Source: Phlegmacium glaucopus
Lineage: Eukaryota > Basidiomycota > Agaricomycetes > Agaricales > Cortinariaceae
Length of the DNA stretch: 64,000 nt
Direction of reading: 5' to 3'
Assembly: GCA_015039465.1 (NCBI GenBank)
Contig: MU130027.1
Location: 200,140 to 264,139 of the forward strand
Shown in pieces: positions 34,486 to 45,267 of this stretch. Numbering within the stretch: position 1 is the stretch's first letter; each line of letters begins with the position of its first letter. The position numbers were made by a program, and so were the translations under genes. The notes below the pieces were generated by a model. That model was not told the origin of the DNA. It saw nothing but the letters and a program-made list of their open reading frames with translations, and did not search any database.

Positions 34486-36300
34486 AAAGGAAATGAGAAG
34501 TCTTGCACAACTCTGAATTTGTCAGTGGTGTGTGGCTTTAAGACAATTCCTAGCAGTGATGTTTGGAAAGGGTTTATTATAAGTTCTAATCTGGAGCAAG
34601 AGAAAGGACTGGTGTATTGTTTTAAAGAGAGTTCTTTGTTTATGTGTGCTGTTATGATCTCAGGCCATGACATGGCTGAGCTATGATTAGGTGGAGTGAA
34701 AGTAACTGAAGGAGAATTATAGATGCCTATATCAAAGCCATTTCTTAAACTTTTTGGAATTTCTTGGTGGAGATTATATACATTAGTGTTATGAAGCGCC
34801 TTTTCCCACTCATCTGGGTGAAATGGCATCACTATTGGGGAAAAAATTATGAAGGGGCTCCACAATGTTGAGCATTGTGGACTTTGGCTCCACAGAGGAA
34901 ACACCAGTGCTCTCCTCGTTGACAAGGAAGGACTTGCTCGCAACCTGAGTAACCATTCCAGGCAAAACAGTATGATTTTCCTGATTTGTCTTGTCTAGTG
35001 CCGGCTGGGCCAAGCTTAAGCAAGTGGCATGCTGCGCCATTGATGAGTGTGACAGCATTACAATTTTGTGAGATGTGAGGTTTAGTGGTGTCTCCGCAAA
35101 ATATGCATCTTCCCATTTTGTGGTTTGACTGTGCGAATCATTGGGATAAACTTTGAAAAGGCTGGTTTTGAAAGGATCCATGTGCAGCAAATGGTGAGTG
35201 GTCATGGCTGTGTTGGCCTTGTGTGTGAAATTGAGACTGAGATAGCGAGTTTAACATATAGGATGAGCTGGCCTGGGTGGAGTGATTTTTTAAATCACTC
35301 TGGACTTGTGTATATACTTTCTTAGCCATGTAACAAGTCTCTAAATCATTCCAAATTCCAATAGAGAACTGTGACGGATTGATGGGAAATTGAGTGGCTC
35401 ATTTACAGATTTTGACATCATAAGCAAGATAGAGGCCACATTTTGGCTTGGTTGTCATTATTAAGTATGAATAGATGATGAGTGTGCCACATTGCAGCTT
35501 TGTCAGGCAAGAAAGTTTTGATAAGATCCTGTAGGCATCTCCAAGCCTGGTGCCATTCATTGAAAGTGAGTTCAAGTTCCCTGTCGTCAGATAAAGGCTT
35601 AGCAGTAGAAATAATGCACCCATTTGATTTGTTGATAGTGATTACATCATGTGAAGCATTTGGTAGTGCCTTGCTTTTAAACATACATCCATTATCCATT
35701 AAATAGGTAAGTGGGATGTGGGTATTCCATCCGTCCACAAATTTCTTCCATATGTGATCAGGCACTAGGAAGGCAGTGTTATTTGCTGTAAAACCAGGAA
35801 TATGTGCTGGTCATTTTTGAAGCGGCGTAGCACTCGTCTGATGTGGAGTGTCTGGAGCAACAGTTTGAAAGTCAGAACAGTGGTAGGCATGACAACTGGT
35901 TCCTCTGGTATCATTTGGAATACATTTGCTGGAACTGTGTATATATTGATGACAGTTAATAAAGGGTTTTTTTTTTTTTATAATATAGTTTATGACATTA
36001 GATAACTGGTATGATCCTTTTATAACTTTTTTAAATTTTTTTTTTTAAGTATAAGGGATGTTCATATCCTCACAGCAAAAATTAATTGCATTGATATGTG
36101 AAAATGTGCAAGAATATCTTCTTTTTTTTTTTTTTTTGTAATGAACAATTGAATAAAACTCACACTCAGGAGCGACCTCTGGCTGTGGGGTCAGAGACAG
36201 TCTGTTGTCAGAAAGTATTGAATGTGTGGGGAATGATAGCGAGGAGGTGTGGCTGGTGGTAAATGCTGTTGAGGTTCTGCAATGCCTCCCCATGAGGTGG
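34486..36300 (-). pseudogene. gag and RT N-terminus of the Ngaro-like element
   Basis: Gag pieces are LTYLMDNGCMFKSKALPNAS and LTFNEWHQAWRCL (35765-35418), then MAKKVYTQVQSDL (35329-35138), then cysteine modules CIFCGDTTKPHISQNC and CFLCGAKVHNAQHC (35116-34847). The RT start follows in another frame (34943-34486): IPKSLRNGFDIGI, GIVLKPHTTDKFRVVQDFSF, ending at the LINE target site. The order and motifs match basidiomycete DIRS-class elements as I remember them. Frames are broken. The 36301-36670 leader has no clear domain. Confidence 0.75.
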
Positions 36301-36670
36301 CAGAATTGTTTGACGGAACTGGTGAAATAGACATTCCTTACTGAGGGGGTTCCATCAATAAGTTGAGGGGAAGCTGAGGGCAGACGGCGTCCTTGTCGCT
36401 GGTGTCTCAGATAAAGTGCTTTGTAGATTGGGTTTTGAAATAAGACCTCTCAGTGCTTGTTTAAATGATTCTTGAGCCTCAAACGTAGTTCAACAACAGA
36501 ACCTTCATCAGGTATTGTCAAGTTGCGTGTGAGTCGCACAAGCTCTGTCTTGCATAAGGCACTGAGGACCTTTGTGTATTGGACTCTAGCTCATTGGTGA
36601 GGTTGATGAGGCATGGTTGTGGGTTTTATATGGGGATGAATAGATTATGTGAAGAAATTAAAATTAAAAT

Positions 36671-36812
36671 GAAAGAGAGTGAGCTAAAGCATATGGATAG
36701 TAGTAGAAGATTTGAAAGGGAATAGTGGTAGTAAAAGAAGATATATAAACAAGGCTCTCATGTGCTATTGATTCACGAGAAGGTTCACACGACATGCGTC
36801 ATGTGATGCCAT
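36671..36812 (-). repeat. Split direct repeat A1 (5' end of the Ngaro-like element)
   Basis: It matches A2 at 23781-23922 over 142 bp. Confidence 0.85.
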
Positions 36813-37439
36813 TTATGGAAATTGTTCTTTTACCAAATGGTGTTTTTTCAGGGGCCATCATGGTGCCTTAGCTGGTAAACACCAACTTCTTGCATTTGGG
36901 GTCTTGGCACTGATGGTCTTCCATCTTCACCTCAATATCCACTCCCAGACTGCTATGAAGCCAATATCTATGCTCAGAAATTATTTGTCATCATGAGCCA
37001 TATCTAGGAACATGCCATTATCAGATGTGGACAGCAAATGCTAAAAAAAAAAAAAGAACTCATACATACTGGGTGCATCTGCCATGACGGCCTTCACAGA
37101 CAAGTATTTGATATAACAAGGATCCTAATCAATTTTCTGCATCAAATTCAACTGTTCTGGCAAGGCATGACAGGTACTTAATGCAGGGAGTACAACAAGT
37201 CAACAATGACTAAAGATTGCATTATTATTTTGTATGAGTCAATGGATCAAATTAAGGCTTATGGAGTTAGTGGTAAATGGACTTAAAGTGTGTCTTGCAC
37301 TGGTACAATGCTACATTCCACTTGTGGTGTGTGACAACTCATGTTTGAAATTCCCACCCTATTCAAAGTGTTTGATGTCACTGTTACTAACTCAAAGTCC
37401 ATTCCATCTCCTCTATACCCCATTTCATAGCCTTTAACT
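36813..37439. other. Degenerate sequence related to the Tc1 passenger gene
   Basis: 36811-36915 resembles 44396-44485 in the same orientation. Both read in the minus direction as a similar peptide ending KRTI(S/P)ING. No intact frame is present. Nothing else is recognisable before the EXO1-like start codon. Confidence 0.35.
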
Positions 37440-37983
37440 ATGGGAATATCTGGTCTTTTACCTGCTATAAAATCTATACAACTCACCAAGCACTATGCAG
37501 GACAGTCTGTAACCATCGCTGCATACTATGTTTGGTTACATAGGGGTATCTATACTTGCGCCACAGAGCTGGCCACTGGAAAGAAGACGCACAAGTGAGT
37601 AGCGATCCACATTATCTTGGCTGGGATTTGAAGAAGGGAGGGGACTTGGTTCAATTATTTTCAATCTGTCATCATCAAGACTTTTGTCAGGTATGTAGAC
37701 TACGCAATGCATCATGTATGTCTTCTGTGACACTATGGTATCAAGCCATATATTGCATTTGATGGTGCCCTCCCAGCCAAGAAAGGAACTGAACACAAAC
37801 GCAAGCAGAAGCACAACAAGAACCCAGCTTGGGGTAATACCCTTATAGCTCAAGGCAAACATTCTCAAGCCTGGGAATTTTATCTCAAATGTGTTGACGT
37901 CACACCTCAGATGGTGTTCCAATTTATCAAGGTACCATCCTAGTGGTGGTGGGCAATGCCTATTACAGATTTGGCAGTGTTAT

Positions 37984-38549
37984 TAGTGTTTGGAAGTCCA
38001 GTTGCAGGACTGGAAAAAGACTGCAAAAAGACCGGACCAGACTGCAAAAGACCGGACCAGCAGTCCAGTTTTTTGGTTTTTGAGAATCAAAGACTGGTAA
38101 AAGACCAGTCTCGAAAGACCGGTCTTCGGTTCTAGGACCGGTCTGAACCAATAGTTTTGTAGCCCTTATTTTTTTCTTGCGAACGACATAAAGACCGTAT
38201 TTATTGGTCAAATATTCACTGAGAAAAAAATAAAACAGTAAAAATGTACACAAAATAGTAGGAAACAAATAATATCATCATAGAATTGTCAATTCCCAAC
38301 GGAATTTAATGTTCTTGGGCTTATTCTAAAGGTATAAATTACATCTACATATTTGTCTGATGTTATATATGAAAATATGACCAGTATTTGTCAAAAGTCC
38401 GGTCCAGGACTGCAAAAAACCGATGTGGACCGGTCCCAATCAGTCCAGTCCAGTCTTTTGACCTTCTAGAAGCTTAGTGGACCGGTTGCAGTCCCGGTCC
38501 TGTCCAAAAATACCAAGAAAACTGGACTGGACCGGACTTCCAAACACTA
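37984..38549. mobile_element. hAT-type MITE, 566 bp
   Basis: The ends are TAGTGTTTGGAAGTCC...CCAAACACTA with an 8-bp duplication agtgttat (37976-37983 and 38550-38557). Inside are many ggaccggtc/gactggacc motifs in both orientations. Its length and terminal TAGTG match the MITE at 5047-5614, so the two are probably sister families. Confidence 0.92.
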
Positions 38550-38557
38550 AGTGTTAT

Positions 38558-40480
38558 GTCATGTCACATTGCCAAATGCATGACAAAGTGTGAAACACTT
38601 GAAACATAGCTTGCTCTCTCAGTTCTGCATCATTTTAGATGATTTTTTTGGTGTGATAAATGTATTATAGCATCATAGCAATATATAGTGATTGAACTTT
38701 TATGATAAAAATGGTAATTATGTGGTTTTTTGAGGTGGCTGTGCTTTCTTTATCTGGTGGACTGAAAGTTCCAGGCAATATAACATTTCAATTATTCATT
38801 TCTGCAACATGTTTTGGTGATGTGAAATTCTCTACCATGTATTTTAAATATTTCTCACCAGTTGTTTTATTTTATTTCACACTCAGGACCTAATAAATGA
38901 GCAATTCCCACCCAAATACCTGCCAAAATGTGTTAAGTTCAGGAACTCTATTCTGGAGTATCAGATGGAGTTTGATTGGAACGGAACCACAGAATGGAGA
39001 AGGACTCTAGCCTCAGCTTATGTGCTGTGCTACCCTAAACCTTCATGTCCTAATTTCGGAGTAAGAACAGAATGGAGTGGAACTGGAAGTTGCGGGAACT
39101 TAGAGGAAGAATAGGAAGAGGAAACTAGGTTGATATTCGAACTGAGGAAAACATACAAGTTTCGAGTACTTAAATAATAAAAGGAATAGCAACTGAATAA
39201 AGGATAAATATAAAGTGCTGCGTTCTGCTCCCAGAAGGTCCTGCATTCTTGGGTGAATAATCCATAGCATGCTGACTGATAGTGGGAAAGTGATGACAAA
39301 GAAATAGTTGTTATGGCAAAGGATGTGGTAATGGGTTTAGAGTATCGTCAGAGGAGCCAGAATGATACAGAGAAGTCTTGGAGTTGGATGTAGGAGGAGT
39401 AGATCCAGGAACAAGGGAAGGTACTGGAACGGAGTATGGAGTACCGGAGACAACTCCAACAGAGCTGGACCGGAGTCACATAACAGAATGTAACAAAATG
39501 CCATTTTCGTGACTTCCAGCCAATGGGGGTTTATATAACTTGTCTTAGTGATGTTAAATGTTCTAATATGTATTTTAAATATTTATTAGCAATTATTTTA
39601 TTTTATTTCACACCCAGACCCTTAAAGATGATCAGTTTCCACCCAAATTCCTGCTAAAATGCAGTGTTGGCAACTTCTAGCCTATAGAACACATCTAAAA
39701 CTGGTTTCTGTAGCTCATACTACTGACACAAAATAGTATAACATGTATTATGAACATCTCTCAGGAGTTAGAATTTCTTATTTCACACTCAAGCCCTTAA
39801 AAATAAGTGAGCTACTGCCAATTCCAATCCAAATTTGAAACTTCCAGCCTCTAGAACTGTTCATAAACTGAGCTTTTTAGCTTTTCCTGTGACCAAATAT
39901 TGTCTATGGTGTGCCAAAAATATTCCTCAGGAATTTCATTATTTTATTTCACACTTATAATCCTATAAATTAGCAAACCCAACCCAAATGCCTGCTAAAT
40001 TGCAATTTTTGAGACATCCAGCCTATAAACTCTTCAGAAACTGAGTTCTGCAACCTATCATAGTGACAAAAAATGCTCTACCATATATTTTCAGCATTTA
40101 TCAGGAGTTATATTTTTTAATTTTGCTTTCAACCCTTCACAACTGAGTGATCTTCAGCCAATTTCATCCAAAGTGTGATGTTTGAGACTTCCAACCTATA
40201 GAACACTTCATGAACTAGTTACTGTAACTAATGTTGGTGATATGACATCCTCTACAATGTATCCCAAACATTTCTCAGGAGTTTAATCTTCTGATTTTAA
40301 ATGTTGAGCTTGATAAAACAAGCCAATGCCAGCCAAATTGATGGCTGAAGCTTCTAAGGAATAGAACTCTTCAACAACTCATTTATGAGATTTGTTTTGG
40401 TATAATATGTTATATTTTAAATTCTGAACATTTCTCAGGAATTAGAATTTTTAATTTCATGCTCCAAGTATGAGATATGG
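38558..40480. repeat. Degenerate tandem repeat, unit about 170-180 bp
   Basis: At least six units share the order cttccagcctatagaac, then ...tttctcaggagttagaa, then atttcacactcaa.ccctta, then ccaa.tgcctgctaaa. Units are visible around 39500, 39670, 39840, 40015, 40185 and 40350. A solo LTR splits an early unit. Confidence 0.7.
38931..39495 (-). mobile_element. Solo LTR of the gypsy family (565 bp)
   Basis: TGTTAAGTTC...TGTAACA is flanked by aaatg (38926-38930 and 39496-39500). Confidence 0.93.
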
Positions 40481-40645
40481 GCTCTTACCACCCAATATCT
40501 CATACTTGGAGCATGAAATTAAAAATTCTAATTCCTGAGAAATGTTCAGAATTTAAAATATAACATATTATCTCACCAAAATAAATCTCATAAATGAGTT
40601 GTTGAAGAGTTCTATTCCTTAGAAGCTTCAGCCATCAATTTGGCT
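40335..40645. repeat. Long inverted repeat (about 145-bp arms, short loop)
   Basis: 40335-40478 and 40497-40645 are near-perfect reverse complements. They are separated by about 20 bases (gggctcttaccacccaat region). It is formed from the last tandem unit and its inverted copy. Confidence 0.85.
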
Positions 40646-41182
40646 GGGGAAACATGCATCCAGGAACAACTACACGCATTCATAAAAATTTATTTATTGT
40701 ATCTGATTCACATCCTATTTCTATGGATATACATCACTCAAAATCCCCTCTGGGAGTGTTGTACAGAGGAGGAGCTCAGTGTCTCACTTTCTGCAATGTG
40801 ACATGTGTGTCACACATGCCGAGCCAGATGTCACAAGTGACAGGCATTGCCCACCACCAGTCCTAGTCATATTTGCTGCAGTCATTCATTACAGCAACTT
40901 GCGGAACATAAGGCGGGAACACATTTTTTTTTCCAAAAATGGTTGATTTTGATGGCAGGTGCTGGCTCAGGCTCCGCTGGCATAGTAATTTGTAGATAAC
41001 TCAGTCATTACTGCTCCATTTGAGAAAAAATTATGTGCGTTACAACCGCACGAATGAGACGAACAGAATGGTGTAAAATATTGGGCAGAAATACATCCTA
41101 TTTGCAACTAAGGCAGCATAGTTGTACTTTGACCCCAGTGACTTGAAATAACTATGCAGCTTGGTCCTTCGCTACCACCATC

Positions 41183-42398
41183 ATGCCACACAAGAAGCCA
41201 TTGGTCTCTAAACGCAGACACTACTCTCGTGACTTGAAGCGGCGGGTCATTTATCAAGCTAACGTGCTTCATCAGACATCGACCAAAATTTCCATCAATC
41301 TTGACATCCCACTTCGAGTTGTTCAGCACGTCAAACAGACTTGGAACGAGATTGGGGAGGTGTGCAAGGACCGCACTAAAGTGGGAAGAGCTCCACTTAT
41401 GCGTCCTGAACACTGTGAGGTGAGCACCTCTGAACTTATGACTGGTAATTCTCAATCTCAATTATCACTCCACCTCTGATCAGTTTCTGCTCGCTCTATT
41501 GGAGCATTCTCCAGATATCTATCTGGATGAGCTGCAGGAACAACTTGAGGAGCAACACAACATAAAGGTTTCCATTTCTACAATTTCTAATACCTTGAAA
41601 CGACTTGGAATTACATCCAAGAAGGTGAGTTATGTATCCCCTCTCCTGGCCGAAAATCTCTCACTAACACCTAAATGTAGCTATCACGGATTGCCTCAGA
41701 GAGATGTGAGGTTGCCTGATGGGAGTTTGGCCTTGAAATCGGGCAATATCCTGTTGAATACCTGGTGTGTGGAGATGAGGCTGCCGTGAATCTCCTGACA
41801 ACATATCGTACGAGTGGATGGAATTCCCAGAAGTTGAGGGCTCGCAAACACTGCTGCTTTGTCCGTGGAGCATGGTTGATCTTTATTTTGATGCATATCC
41901 CTCTATACTGAAAATTTCCTAGATATTCAATGCTGCCTGCAATCACCATAGACGGCATTATTTACAGCCATATCAAAGAAGGCTTGTATAATAGTGATCA
42001 ATTTCTGGAATGGCTGGATGGTCTTTTACATGTCATGAATCCTTACCCTGCACCTCATAGTGTTTTGATTCTTGACAACTGCCGCATTCATCATGTTGAA
42101 GGTGTAGAAGAGCGATGTGAAGAACGGTAAGACTATTCTATTCAACAATAATTTGAGCTTGATGATTTCTTCTAGTGGGATTAGGCTGGTCTACCTCCCA
42201 CCATATTCTCCAGACCTCAATCCTATTGAGGAGTGTTTTTCCTTTGTCAAGGCATATATTCGTCGAAGTGGAAGTGTATTTCATGATATTGTTGAAGGAG
42301 GTGATGCAACGGAGCCATTTCTATACCTTTATAATGCCCTAGAACTAGTTCCTCCTTCTCATTGTCAAGGATGGTTTCACAATTCAGGATATGTATAA
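41183..42398 (+). pseudogene. Tc1-like DDE transposase, five exons
   Basis: Exons are 41183-41419, 41484-41624, 41681 to about 41868, about 41924-42126 and about 42175-42398, with GT/AG introns of 48-64 nt. The N-terminus (HYSRDLKRRVIYQ, ISINLDIPLRVVQHV) is a helix-turn-helix. The catalytic Asp residues lie in LVCGDEAAV and VLILDNCRIHH. The Glu lies in LPPYSPDLNPIEE. A TGA at 41717-41719 and a TGA created across the exon 3/4 junction replace expected Arg codons. Otherwise the frame is open to the stop. The element was recently active by its preservation, but is now disabled. Confidence 0.88.
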
Positions 42399-42569
42399 TA
42401 AAGTGTTGCTAAATTTTCAAACTAGAGTCTGAAGTTTACAAAAGTTATAAAGAAAGTAATAGCCCTGTAAGAGAGCATAAGAAATATGATGTGTGAAGAT
42501 ACTGTATTTTAGTAGTCAAAGGAGCGTGCAATAAGTATCAGGTATAATGGGTATAGTGTGAAAAGGGAT

Positions 42570-45267
42570 TTAGTATTGATGTGACTTCCCTTTTCTCATA
42601 GCACGATCAATGTGCTTCATCTCCTTGTGAACAGCATCCAGAAAGAATTGAGCATTTCCAGCTGTAAAGCTGAACTCCTCCAATGATAATCTTTCAGCAG
42701 TAATGTTGGTGACTTCATTGATGTTGTAGAAGTCCTTTTCCTCGAAAATATTGAAGTGACGGGAAAGACCACATTGAGCATGTTTCTGATTGAGTTGTTG
42801 AAGAAAGCTGGTGATAGAAGGGTATGGGTTTTCAAGACTCTCATCAGGAGGGTCACTAGATGGTATTTCATCTTGCAGATAATGTGATCGATGGTGTGAA
42901 GGACTTTTCAGAGGGGGATAGAATGGATTGTTAGGGACCTGGCCTGGGTATCCAAATGGTGGCATCATCCAAGGGCTCATCATGAAGTTGAATGGGGTGA
43001 TCATTCCTGGAGCTGGTGCTGCTGGAGGTGGAGCTGGTGTTGCAGTTGAAGTCGCAGGTCCAGAGAGGGATGCAAAGAACATGTGGAATATATCTGCCTT
43101 AGGCGGCGTCAATGTGGTAACACCATACTGTTTGTTTGCCTAGAAAATTAGTTAGAATATAAACTTTAAAATCTGGGCAGGGTTACGGGTACATACCAGT
43201 GCAATAGACCATGCACGACGCTGATTCCATGTGAGGTTTGCATGCTCACCGGTTTTGGAGATTTTGCAAAACTTTCCAGGGCCACAAAGCTGACATTTTG
43301 TCAATGCTCACTCAAGCTTTTCGAGGGCCTGCTTTTCTCTCTCCATGGTGCCGTCACCATGGTTATCATCGTCTGAATCACCATTGAGATCCATGAGTAC
43401 TGTCTTCCTGCTCCTGATTGAATGACCACCCAATTGACTTCTTCCCAATTTCTTGGGACCCATCGCCTCGAGAGATTTCAGGTACTGATAAGAATAATAA
43501 GTATAAGATATGTAATATATGTAATATGTACATGATCAGGGACAAGGATGTTGACAGGGATGCTTCGTTTTTTTGTCTTTTGTTGGCTGATTACTTCCTT
43601 CTGAAAGCCTTTCCAGTCCCTTTCGGAATTCAGCAAAATGGATATGGCCTTGGCAGTAGCAGTCGACAACTTGTATGACAACTCGGGCTTTTTGATTACA
43701 TCCAAGCAACCAATGTTGTCATAGATGACCTCTAAAGCCTCTCGGTAGGGAGCAACAGATTTCAACTCTACATGTTTTGCACTTCCAGCTGCATTAGGTA
43801 CAAAGAGAACAAAAGCTATGCAATATGAGTACTATCTTTGTATCAAAAGGACAGATATTTACATACTGTTCTTGTAGGAATGCTCCTCATCGTCATCTGA
43901 GTCTCCAACCATGCTCCTTCTTGCTCAACTTTTTGCCCTGTCGTCTCTTGGTGACTACACTATCCGACTCCTCATCTATTTCTCCAACCCCAATCAGCTC
44001 TTTTTGTGTCGTTCAAGCCTTCTTGGATACGGCAAGTTGGATACTCAGGTCCAAGTCACTGTCGTCACTGTCAGTATTGACAGATGGAGTACATTCCAGG
44101 CTATCGGTTGATGCCTTCCTTTTCCCACCTGGCACAGCCGGGGCCTTGACATTCTGTGGGTGTGAAGGTGCCCCATTGGGTAAGAGTATTGAGCCTGGGT
44201 CTTCTTTTCGGTTGGCTGTGTTGGTGTCGTGATCCTCCCAGAATTGGTCAATTAGAATTTAGCTGCTGCCTTGGACTAGGGACATAGGGAATCTCTGGCA
44301 TGTATATGTCTGAGTCTTCATCCGTGCGCAGAGGACCAGCTTCTGGAGCAAGTTCTGGTGTCCTGGGGCTGACAGCAGTGGTTGGTTACGAGTCCCATTT
44401 ATGGGAATCGTTCTTTTAACCCGTGGAAATATGGGGGCCTGTGATGGTGCCATAGCCGGCAAATGCCAAATCTGGTATTCAGGGTCCTGCCCATTCTTCT
44501 TTTCTGTTCGATCATTTTTCATTCCTTCATTTTGTGTGATGATGAGGTTCAGTACTCAGTATCGATTGGTTTGCTTATTTTTTGTTTCTTAGTTGCTTCT
44601 GACTGCGGTAATTTCAGTAAGCGACTTTTTTTCATTGTTCGCAAGTGGTTCTCAACGTCAATTACTCAGACAAATGGAAGTCCTCGTGTCGCTGAAATCA
44701 ACAATTAGTCATGAATCTCCATCTGTGCTGGGGTGAATAGAGAGATCATATCATTCCAACAAGGAACATCGCCATTGTTACGGGTGAGGCTGCTTGTTTG
44801 AGTATAGACCCTGTATCTAATATTTCCCATTCGCACAAAGCACTCCTGTTCATATACATATGTCGACTTTCTCTGCTGGCCCCTCTCCTGGAGCCGTATC
44901 TGGGTCTCCGTCTCCACAAATAGGTGCCACTGCGCCTGTTGCGTCGGTGATGCATATGCCTTTTGCCATCCCTGGATGAATGGGCACCGCCGCTCGTTTC
45001 ACCTGCTCTGATCCGATTCATACATTCTTGGGAAGGTTTTATCAATTTCTCTGTTCTTCGCGTGGCGGACTGGGTCAGTTTCTTACCCAACCGACCATCC
45101 TCTACTTGGACTCGAGCAGCAATTAGGTCCACATGTTGCAACTCAATCATATCTATATTATTTTTGTGGACTTGAATATCTGGCGAACATTGAAAAAGTA
45201 TGGGTTCACGGGAGTGGTACAAGCAAGAAGAAAATGCGAGCACCAAAAATAGATGTATAACTGTCAA
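42570..45267 (-). pseudogene. Passenger gene of the Tc1-like element, with SAM-like C-terminus
   Basis: The last exon (43143-42570) has a Pro/Ala/Met-rich linker, then NPYPSITSFLQQLNQKHAQ and NINEVTNITAERLSLEEF...GNAQFFLDAVHKEM, which looks like a SAM-like helical bundle. Upstream exons carry CQLCGPGKFCKI with TWNQRRAWSIAL (near 43330-43200), KSVAPYREALEVIYDNIG (43765-43478), and an acidic, Ser/Asp-rich region with KRRQGKKLSKKEHG (44200-43880). Stops at about 43313 (LE*AL) and about 44020 (KKA*TTQ) are TGA where Arg fits. Introns such as 43194-43143 are canonical. The N-terminal exons (44259-45267) are uncertain. I recall similar SAM-like proteins being frequent in Agaricomycete genomes. Function is unknown. 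Confidence 0.65.

Larger units (their letters stand above)
23589..36812 (-). mobile_element. Ngaro/DIRS-like tyrosine-recombinase retrotransposon with split direct repeats
   Basis: The minus-strand order is terminal repeat A1, gag, RT, RNase H, tyrosine recombinase, then B1-A2-B2. A1 (36671-36812) and A2 (23781-23922) are 142 bp each. B1 (23923-24072) and B2 (23589-23738) are 150 bp each. This split-direct-repeat layout is diagnostic of Ngaro-type elements, which integrate with a tyrosine recombinase and make no target duplication. It is interrupted by a solo LTR (24573-25149) and a LINE (27242-34471). Coding regions are decayed. Confidence 0.85.
37940..40866. mobile_element. TIR element with internal degenerate tandem repeats, in the EXO1-like intron
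   Basis: The left end CTAGTGGTGGTGGGCAATGC is the imperfect complement of the right end GGCATTGCCCACCACCAGTC (40841-40860). The similarity continues into the MITE-free flank (gtcacattgc). It has no open reading frame. A hAT MITE and a solo LTR are nested in it. I could not see a clear target duplication. Confidence 0.65.
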
